From the NCBI RefSeq assembly GCF_004115155.1, contig NZ_RDSM01000006.1:124001-188000 (forward strand): DNA of 64,000 nt, in the 5' to 3' direction. This DNA is from Granulicella sibirica (GTDB lineage: Bacteria > Acidobacteriota > Terriglobia > Terriglobales > Acidobacteriaceae). The notes beneath the pieces are model-generated. The model did not search any database. It saw only the letters and a list, made by a program, of their open reading frames with translations, and was not told the origin of the DNA. The position numbers and the translations under genes were made by a program. The number at the start of each line of letters is the position of its first letter. The stretch's first letter is position 1. Below are positions 24,601 to 31,085 of the stretch, piece after piece.

Positions 24601-24741
24601 ATGCCGACTTTCTACAGACCGACGCAATCGCGCCATAAGCGTGTGATCTATCGGTCGATTGACCCGGACGAGCCGCGAAGACGAACCATTACGCGCGTTA
24701 TCGTCGCGGTTTTGATGTTCTTGTCATGGTGGAAAGGCTAG
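24601..24741 (+). CDS. Small basic membrane peptide (46 residues)
   Basis: An ATG at 24601 opens a 46-codon frame ending in TAG at 24739-24741. The first two thirds are strongly basic (RPTQSRHKRVIYRS, EPRRRTITR). The end is a short hydrophobic helix (VIVAVLMFLSWWKG). No clear ribosome binding site. It occupies the whole space between sites 18 and 19, with its stop at the edge of site 19, as for other genes of the array. No homologue recognised. Confidence 0.4.
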   Translation: MPTFYRPTQSRHKRVIYRSIDPDEPRRRTITRVIVAVLMFLSWWKG

Positions 24742-24770
24742 TTGCTCAAAGCGCCGTTTTCAAGGAGCTC
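24736..24770 (+). repeat. Array site 19 (right arm, last of the array)
   Basis: GCTAGTTGCTCAAAGCGCCG then TTTTCAAGG matches the right arm. I find no further copies to the right. Confidence 0.65.
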
Positions 24771-24779
24771 CGCAGGAGT

Positions 24780-25514
24780 TCAGCCGCCCGGAGTATTCGG
24801 GACTCTTACAGTCCAGATGCGTGAGTGCGTTTCAGGGAAAGCTTGATCGTTCATGCGATCGAAGATCAACATCGCTGGATCGAGCCATCGTAGATCGAGT
24901 GTCGTGTCTCGTGTTGGTTGTGTGACCCGGATACTCTCGTTCTGCCCTCGGTGGATGACCCAGACAGAGGCTTCTCCCCAGAAGGTGAGATCCGGCCTGA
25001 CGCTCATCGGCTGACTAAGGAAGGTAACGTAAGCAATCGAACGACCGTCAGGGGAAGGCACTGGCAGATAGCCGGACACCTTTCTTCCTACTTCTTCGAC
25101 GCGTGCACCATCGGGGGATGTGACATAAATAGATCCGCCCGTAGAGAAGCACAACGCCGAGCTGTCGGAAAACCACGGATTCCAAGATGGTTTCATATAG
25201 TCCCAGTTGGCGTCAGGCGAAATCTGTATATGACCGAGCGCCACGCTTTTCATGGTGCTCACGTTATAAATCGCAAGCTCCCCACCATTGCTGGCTATAG
25301 CGATGTATTGCTCGTTTGGGGAGGGCACAACAAGACTGTCCAGCGGGACTTTGACTCCCAACTTTCCCAAGGGTCCTCGTGGGGTTTGAAGGACGCTACT
25401 TCCGTTTACTTCATCAAGCCACACAAAAGTCCGCTGTGTTGCGAGATAGGTGACCCTCTCCGCAGGTTGCGGACCGTTCTCAAGATCAACCTTGAGAGAG
25501 CCGTCTTCTCTCAA
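24780..25514 (-). CDS. TolB/WD40-like beta-propeller fragment
   Basis: The 244-residue frame has several propeller blades (VPSPNEQYIAIASNGGELAI, FSDSSALCFSTGGSIYVTSP, SPDGRSIAYVTFLSQ). It begins at a TTG directly overlapping the stop of the upstream frame and has no signal peptide, so it looks like the 3' part of a larger exported protein. It ends nine bases after site 19. Possibly fused out of frame to the fragment at 25511-25891. Confidence 0.5.
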   Translation of the reverse strand: MREDGSLKVDLENGPQPAERVTYLATQRTFVWLDEVNGSSVLQTPRGPLGKLGVKVPLDSLVVPSPNEQYIAIASNGGELAIYNVSTMKSVALGHIQISPDANWDYMKPSWNPWFSDSSALCFSTGGSIYVTSPDGARVEEVGRKVSGYLPVPSPDGRSIAYVTFLSQPMSVRPDLTFWGEASVWVIHRGQNESIRVTQPTRDTTLDLRWLDPAMLIFDRMNDQAFPETHSRIWTVRVPNTPGG

Positions 25515-25891
25515 GCCCTGATCATTACAGAGCCCAAAGTGCCAGTCGCGAGTCCACCATCCCCAACGAGCCGTGCAGGATGCCCATCGCTGAAGCTTGA
25601 AACGATGATCGGTTTCACGGACGTGCCGCAGCCCATGGCCCGCGTCATGCCGGGGAACTCTTGCCCTGCGTGAAAGTACAAATGATCACCAGGTTGAAAC
25701 TGGTGTGAATTCACCGCTGCCATAGTTTGCCAAGCATGGGAGGGTGACTGACCAGAATGCGTGTCTTTGCCGTCTCTCGCGTCTACATAGAAAGTGTGAC
25801 CAGAGGTGGCATTCGCACTTGAAACGGGTGCCAAGAAACACGCGAGGATGTAGCCGATAGAGACTCTACAAGGCAGCATTGGTATCTCCAA
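25511..25891 (-). CDS. N-terminal fragment of a secreted parallel beta-helix protein
   Basis: The 126-residue product has a signal peptide (VSIGYILACFLAPVSSANA) and then TFYVDARDGKDTHSGQSPSHAWQTMAAVN with FQPGDHLYFHAGQEFPG. This is the standard opening of right-handed beta-helix (pectate-lyase-like) proteins, which are normally 400 residues or longer. It stops where the propeller fragment begins. The two pieces together look like a recombination junction rather than an operon. Confidence 0.6.
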   Translation of the reverse strand: MEIPMLPCRVSIGYILACFLAPVSSANATSGHTFYVDARDGKDTHSGQSPSHAWQTMAAVNSHQFQPGDHLYFHAGQEFPGMTRAMGCGTSVKPIIVSSFSDGHPARLVGDGGLATGTLGSVMIRA

Positions 25892-26075
25892 CCTTTCATG
25901 TGAACAGCAGAAAGCGTCATATCTGAACGCACAAAGTCGAACGCCAGAAGGTTATGACTCGAATGAACGAGACTTCCAAGTTCATGTTGAGCGTGCCCTC
26001 AAGCTCAAAGGGTTAGAAAAACAGACGGGCTGACGCTTGCATCTCGCGGTTGGGATTCGTTCTTGTGATCTTGCC

Positions 26076-26351
26076 ATGGTCACCGTGGATGAAAATGTAA
26101 TGCGTGGCGCTCCGGTCGTTGCCGGCACTCGAATCCCTGTTGCCGCCCTATGGGAAATGCTTGCCCAAGGCGCGACTGCTGAAGAGATCGCGGACGGTCA
26201 TCCGTCTTTGAGCGCCGAACAGGTTCGACTGGCTCCTGTTTACGTCGCTGCTCATCCTCGTCGGGGCCGGCCAGCGTCCCGGCCATGGGCAGAGAACTCG
26301 ACCCAAATTAGAAAGACCCTGGTTCCGATTGGAGCGGCAAGGGAACGATGA
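26076..26351 (+). CDS. DUF433 antitoxin
   Basis: This 91-residue protein shows the DUF433 pattern MRGAPVVAGTRIPVAALWEML and GATAEEIADGHPSLSAEQV, a helix-turn-helix DNA-binding fold. Proteins of this family serve as antitoxins of PIN-like DUF5615 toxins. The frame extends upstream to 26037, but the domain begins at about the ATG at 26076. It overlaps the next gene by four bases. Confidence 0.85.
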   Translation: MVTVDENVMRGAPVVAGTRIPVAALWEMLAQGATAEEIADGHPSLSAEQVRLAPVYVAAHPRRGRPASRPWAENSTQIRKTLVPIGAARER

Positions 26352-26719
26352 CCTTTCTGATCGACGAATGCCTTCATCTATCCCTCGTGGGCGTGGCGGA
26401 AGAGCGGAACCACCAAGCGCATTACCTTGTTTATCTAGGAATGCAGGGATGGAAAGATCCCGATGTGTTGAAAAGGGCTGCCGAGCGGGACTGCACGCTC
26501 GTGACCAACAATGCCGCAGACTTCCGTCGTTTGTATGCGGAGCTGGATCTCCACGCAGGGCTAATCATCATTGTTCCGAACGTGACACCGAAGCGGCAAC
26601 AGTCACTTTTTGAGGCAGTCTTAGGTCATCTGGGTAAGCGAGCTTTGGTGAACACCGTAGTAGAAGTTGCGTTTGAGGAAGATCAAATTGCCATCATTGA
26701 GTACGACTTGCCAGATTAA
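26348..26719 (+). CDS. DUF5615 PIN-like toxin
   Basis: The 123-residue protein begins MTFLIDECLHLSLV (acidic pair Asp6 and Glu7) and continues with GWKDPDVLKRAAERDCTLVTNNAADF and HAGLIIIVPN. This is the DUF5615 variant of the PIN fold, a predicted ribonuclease. It is translationally coupled to the antitoxin through an ATGA overlap. The pair lies just beyond the end of the repeat-delimited array and may stabilise it. Confidence 0.88.
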   Translation: MTFLIDECLHLSLVGVAEERNHQAHYLVYLGMQGWKDPDVLKRAAERDCTLVTNNAADFRRLYAELDLHAGLIIIVPNVTPKRQQSLFEAVLGHLGKRALVNTVVEVAFEEDQIAIIEYDLPD

Positions 26720-27023
26720 CGGTGATGTAGATGAAGGGAGAGGCGAACTGATCTTTTGCAGACCAACGAGCTGCGTACCCAGTTCGTCACCCAATCGTTC
26801 GATGGGTGGCGAACTGAATTCTTTTTGCCGGAAGAACGGTAGCGGTCCTGGTCGCAGCGTCCACTCGCCGGGTTTTAAGAACGTCATCTGGCACGCTGAT
26901 GCGTTACGGGCCGCAATATCCGGCAGGATGATCGTTTGTAGGCGCAGGTACATCTGCATCAGGGATGATGTGCCTCGCGATCGCACGGCGTGTCAGGTTA
27001 AGGCCTCGCGGCTCAGGCCGGCT
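26720..27023. other. Stretch without a recognised gene
   Basis: Frames cross this region on both strands, but they overlap the toxin or the response-regulator gene and show no domain. An inverted repeat GGCCGGCTTCAAGCCGG lies near 27014-27030 at the end of the response-regulator gene. Probably a decayed gene plus the 3' untranslated region. Confidence 0.4.
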
Positions 27024-27653
27024 TCAAGCCGGTTTATAGAGGTGGAGGAAACCACGTTGCAAGCCCACTACGACTGCCTGCGTACGGTCATTCACATCAA
27101 GCCTTGTAAGGATTACGCTGACGTGGCACTTCACCGTCGATTCTCGTATTCCCAAGGCAAGCCCAATCTCCCTGTTGGATTTGCCTTGGGCAAGCATCTC
27201 CAGAACTTCGCATTCACGTGGGCTCAGACACGTCTCGGCCGTTCGCTCTGCCAAAGACTTTGACAACGGTACAGGCACATATTTCCCGCCTCCATGCACT
27301 TTGCGTATCGCGGCCACAAGCGTCTCCGTCGGCAACCCCTTGATCAGATAGCCTCTCGCGCCGGCCTTCAGGCTGCGATGGACGTCTTCGTCACCTTCAT
27401 AGGTGGTGAGGATAATAACCCGCGTGTCAGGATGCTTGCGACCGATTTCCAAGAGCGTCTGCAATCCACTTATTCCAGGTAAACGCAAGTCAAGAAGGAC
27501 GATGTCGACCGGCTGACCAGCCAGATACTTTAATCCTTCCTCGCCAGTGCCCGCAAAGGCGACCGCTTTCATGTCTTTGCAATGGGCCATCATGGCTGCT
27601 ACGCCAACCCGCATAATGGGATGATCATCGATGATTAGAACCCTAATCTCCAT
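27024..27653 (-). CDS. NarL/FixJ-type response regulator
   Basis: The 209-residue protein has a receiver domain (residues 1-120) with acidic pocket Asp9-Asp10 and phospho-acceptor Asp55 in IVLLDLRLPG. A LuxR-type helix-turn-helix follows (about 140-200: SPRECEVLEMLAQGKSNREIG). The ATG at 27653 has AGGAG nine bases upstream, so the longer frame from 27716 is not preferred. It lies about 65 bases after the sensor kinase stop and is surely its partner. Its targets are unknown; the adjacent divergent GH2 operon is a candidate. Confidence 0.93.
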   Translation of the reverse strand: MEIRVLIIDDHPIMRVGVAAMMAHCKDMKAVAFAGTGEEGLKYLAGQPVDIVLLDLRLPGISGLQTLLEIGRKHPDTRVIILTTYEGDEDVHRSLKAGARGYLIKGLPTETLVAAIRKVHGGGKYVPVPLSKSLAERTAETCLSPRECEVLEMLAQGKSNREIGLALGIRESTVKCHVSVILTRLDVNDRTQAVVVGLQRGFLHLYKPA

Positions 27654-27719
27654 TGCGAACTGCTCCTGTGTGCTTTGACGCGAAAGTGTAGCATGCGATT
27701 CGGGCTTGGTTAACATGCC

Positions 27720-30700
27720 TCAAAGCTTGGTTAGCACGCCAGTAAGTGGAAGTGTGATGCGGACCACAGTTCCCGCTCCCAATGCACTTTGAATCTGCAG
27801 TTGGCCGCCGAAACCGGAAATCCGCTCCCGCATGCCCTGGATGCCAAAGTGATCCTGTGGTTGCACAGCTTGGGGGTGAAATCCTAAGCCATCGTCCGCA
27901 ATGACGATCTCCAGGATGGTCGGCAGAAAGCGAAGAGTCACCTTGATGGATTGGGGACGCGCGTGCAGAATAGCGTTGAAGATAGCTTCCCGCACCGACA
28001 TGGCGAGCGAATGGGCTGCTCGTGGCCCTAACGAAAGCACCTCTCCCTCCACAAGTAAGGACGTCTCTACCCCGTGCTCCCGCGTGCTTCGTCTCGTCAT
28101 GTCTTCAAGAACAGAAATCAATGCGACGCCCTGCTGCTTGTCCGTCCTCAAGTCCATAATTGTCTGACGAGCCTCATCCATGGTCGCCCTTAGTTGAGTC
28201 GATGCATACTGAATCATGTGAAGGCGGGATTCAGTGTCTTCAACGTCGCCGCTTGAGGCTGCATGCAGGAGAGCAGACACACTGGCACATCCTTGTAAGA
28301 CCGTGTCATGCATCTCTTGCGCGATACGTGTTCTCTCCGCAACGACTATCTGAAAGTGCTTATGCAACCGATTAAGCCGCGTATAGTAAGCCAGAACAAG
28401 AAGGCCTGCGAGGGCCAGAATACCGACGGTGCGAAACCAGACAGTATCGTAAACCGACCGTTCCTTGAAAACGCCGAGGGCCGCAGCCACCTTCGATGAA
28501 TCCCGGCCACCGCCCCATAGCTCGACATGAAACACATAGTGCCCAGGTGGGACGTTTGTATAGGTGGCAATCCGCTGATCGGGTTTCGCCAGGATCCAGT
28601 CTGGGTCGAAACCATCCAGCTTGTAGCGAAATCGCCATCGGTCCTGCGGGTGAAGGGAAACCAATTCGTACGAGATTTCCACTCTGCCGTTCCTCGCGGG
28701 TAGTCTTAGAAACCCTTCCGGAACCACAGTTTTGCCGTCCACGGCAACTGAATCGATATGCAAATGGGCTATGGCTGGTTTTGCGTCCTGGTCTGGCTGG
28801 ATGCTCCACACCCCGTGCGTTGCGGGAAACGCAGCTCCATCACCGTGCAAGAGTACACCCGAAGGCTGTGTGCCGCCGTATAGCTGCGCGATGCCGGAAG
28901 CCCGATTCGCAGTGAAGGTGCGGACGGAAATCAAACTGTGCGCCGAAGTTGGTTCATGGGTCAATTCGTCACGATCCATCAGCATTACGGCGTATGGGCT
29001 GCTGAGCCACAATCGCCCACGGTTATCCTGAAGAATGCAATAAATCGTGTCGCTGACTAAACCTTCGGCTGTTCCGAATCTAGTAACGTTGCCAGCCGAG
29101 TACCAGTAAAGCCCCGCGCCAGCCGTTCCGAACCACATACCCTCAGAATCCTCAAGAATCGACCACACCTTTGCTTGTGCCAAAGCTAGTGTGGCGGTGT
29201 CACTTAGGAACGCGCCGCTCCTCATGTGACTGAGGCCATGGTCGGTTCCAATCCAAATGTCTCCACTACGGTCTTCCACAATGGAACGGATGCTGTTGAA
29301 TGTCAGCCCATTACTTTCCTTAAACGACCGAAACACATCATGACTTAGGTGTGACATCCCGCCGTCAGTACCGATCCAAATGCTGCCGTCTCGTGCTTCT
29401 GTAACGCACCGGATGTAGTTATTGACCAAGCCCTGGCTGGTGTCATAATGAACGGTTCCAATCGAAGTTACATGGTAAAGCCCGCTTCCGTTGGTCCCGA
29501 TCCACATGGAATGATCGCGGGCGTGGTACACGCCGCGGATCAGAGAACCCCTTACGCCAGCAATGCGGCGGCGCGTGACGTTATCTCCATGGACATGAAA
29601 GAGTTCGGAGGAAGGTGCCCACAGATCTCCCCCAGCATCCATTGAGATTGTCCCAAAGTCGGAGTCGGCGTTAGCAGGAAATTGAAGCACACGCATAGAA
29701 GACGCGCTAAGACGCGTCAGGCCCTTCCGGGTACCAACCCAGATGCTGTGTTCACTGTCTCCTGAGATCGACAGGACTGTATTGTCTATGTGCGTCTTGG
29801 TCTCGGCAAGACGTGCAACCTTCCGATCGCGGATAATGTAGACCCCATCGGTGATAGAGCCTGCCCACAGGTCGCCGCTTTGGTCTTCATACAGCGTGCG
29901 AATCGTTCCCCGTGGTCCGTTGATGCGGATGAACTCCAAAGCTCCGGGAGGAAGGCAAAAGAGACCTTCAATGGTGCCTGCCCATATTGAACCGTCATGG
30001 GACTCCAGCAGCGCCCGAATATGAGTACGGCTATCTTTCGGATCAAGAACAAATTCCCGCGCATGCCCTTGGATGCTGGCGAAGAGTTGCGATCCACCAA
30101 TCCATATCCGGCCGGAACGATCTTCTAAGACTGCATCCACAGCGGAACGATCTTTCGTGGCCTCAGTAGACGAGACTGCGGGCACGCCCAGCTCCTGGTT
30201 TGCAAGGACAAGGTGATCATCTTGCACTCGGAACAGGCCTGCGTCCGTAGAGACCCAGATGACTCGATCAGGGCTTTCGTACAGCCCAAGCACGAAGGCG
30301 CTCCCAGGGATGCTTCTCGAGATGTAGCTGCGAAAGTTACCGCTGCTGTATTTAACCACTCCTCCGCCATCCGTTCCAATCCATATGCTTCCATCGCGGG
30401 CGACCAACAGGTGCCGAATGTTGTCGTCGGCTATGGCTGGCGTGTTCGCCCGGGTGAAGTTGCGGAATCGGGTGCCATCAAAACGCGCCAACCCGCTGTC
30501 AGTCCCAACCCACAGGTATCCGTCCGGCGATTCGACAACGGCATTTACCGTCTGGCCAGGAAGTCCGTCGCCCCTCTGCCACGAATCAACCGAGTACGTG
30601 TGTTGTCCGTTCTGGAATCCGAACTCAGCGAGCATGTTGCCTGGTGTCTTCTTCTGCGCGGCAGAAGAGAGAAGAGCAAATAAGCAGAGCCAGCAGAGAT

Positions 30701-30797
30701 GAAGGACTGGACTACTTAAGGAAGCGCGACGCGTTCTTTGTGCCCAACCGATTCGAGCAGAGCGAAACACGAGGATGGACAACAAATACTTCTGCAT
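27720..30797 (-). CDS. Propeller-type sensor histidine kinase (HisKA_3)
   Basis: About 1025 residues. After an N-terminal membrane segment (LHLCWLCLFALLSSAAQ) come some 13-14 two-component-regulator propeller motifs forming two seven-bladed periplasmic propellers (for example DGSIWIGTDGGGVVKYSSG). Then a Y_Y_Y domain (RWRFRYKLDGFDPDWI), a second membrane helix (VGILALAGLLVLAYYTRL) and a HisKA_3 dimerisation domain with phospho-acceptor His near 829 in AQEMHDTVLQG. A HATPase domain follows (FNAILHARPQ, IADDGLGF). Such kinases sense oligosaccharides or other periplasmic ligands. Start at ATG 30797; a longer frame to 31112 lacks support. It is divergent from the GH2 gene at 31086. Confidence 0.92.
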   Translation of the reverse strand: MQKYLLSILVFRSARIGWAQRTRRASLSSPVLHLCWLCLFALLSSAAQKKTPGNMLAEFGFQNGQHTYSVDSWQRGDGLPGQTVNAVVESPDGYLWVGTDSGLARFDGTRFRNFTRANTPAIADDNIRHLLVARDGSIWIGTDGGGVVKYSSGNFRSYISRSIPGSAFVLGLYESPDRVIWVSTDAGLFRVQDDHLVLANQELGVPAVSSTEATKDRSAVDAVLEDRSGRIWIGGSQLFASIQGHAREFVLDPKDSRTHIRALLESHDGSIWAGTIEGLFCLPPGALEFIRINGPRGTIRTLYEDQSGDLWAGSITDGVYIIRDRKVARLAETKTHIDNTVLSISGDSEHSIWVGTRKGLTRLSASSMRVLQFPANADSDFGTISMDAGGDLWAPSSELFHVHGDNVTRRRIAGVRGSLIRGVYHARDHSMWIGTNGSGLYHVTSIGTVHYDTSQGLVNNYIRCVTEARDGSIWIGTDGGMSHLSHDVFRSFKESNGLTFNSIRSIVEDRSGDIWIGTDHGLSHMRSGAFLSDTATLALAQAKVWSILEDSEGMWFGTAGAGLYWYSAGNVTRFGTAEGLVSDTIYCILQDNRGRLWLSSPYAVMLMDRDELTHEPTSAHSLISVRTFTANRASGIAQLYGGTQPSGVLLHGDGAAFPATHGVWSIQPDQDAKPAIAHLHIDSVAVDGKTVVPEGFLRLPARNGRVEISYELVSLHPQDRWRFRYKLDGFDPDWILAKPDQRIATYTNVPPGHYVFHVELWGGGRDSSKVAAALGVFKERSVYDTVWFRTVGILALAGLLVLAYYTRLNRLHKHFQIVVAERTRIAQEMHDTVLQGCASVSALLHAASSGDVEDTESRLHMIQYASTQLRATMDEARQTIMDLRTDKQQGVALISVLEDMTRRSTREHGVETSLLVEGEVLSLGPRAAHSLAMSVREAIFNAILHARPQSIKVTLRFLPTILEIVIADDGLGFHPQAVQPQDHFGIQGMRERISGFGGQLQIQSALGAGTVVRITLPLTGVLTKL

Positions 30798-31085
30798 GCA
30801 CGCACGTTCGTCGTCACATGCGTCGGACCCACAAACGCTATCGGTGGGTAGCACATGCATATTGGTGCAACATCTTCTCACGAAACCTATTCGCTTGACC
30901 AGCATCGGCATCCGCGAATGAGTCCCGATTCTGCAGACACAGTTGAACGCCATTCTGCTCCAAAGCCAATGCGGGCACCGTTGATGTGCCTGGACCGCCG
31001 TTTGGGTTAATGTTCTCAGAAGGGGAGGCTCATGTAGTACTTTCGGCGGATACATGGCAGGTCGAAGGTGCGTAGCCTGATACGG

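Noticed and set aside
6711..24770. Calling the array sites classical integron attC sites
   Set aside because: The outer ends read GTTTTNN rather than GTTRRRY and the left ends do not read RYYYAAC. Structure is similar but the core differs, so only an integron-like status is claimed.
6711..24770. Explaining the elements as plain Rho-independent terminators
   Set aside because: They are 75-100 bp with conserved sequence in both arms and the spacer, in one orientation regardless of gene direction, and most lack a stem directly followed by a T run.
24918..25673. 251-codon plus-strand frame
   Set aside because: Antisense to two minus-strand frames with recognisable propeller and beta-helix motifs; no domain of its own.
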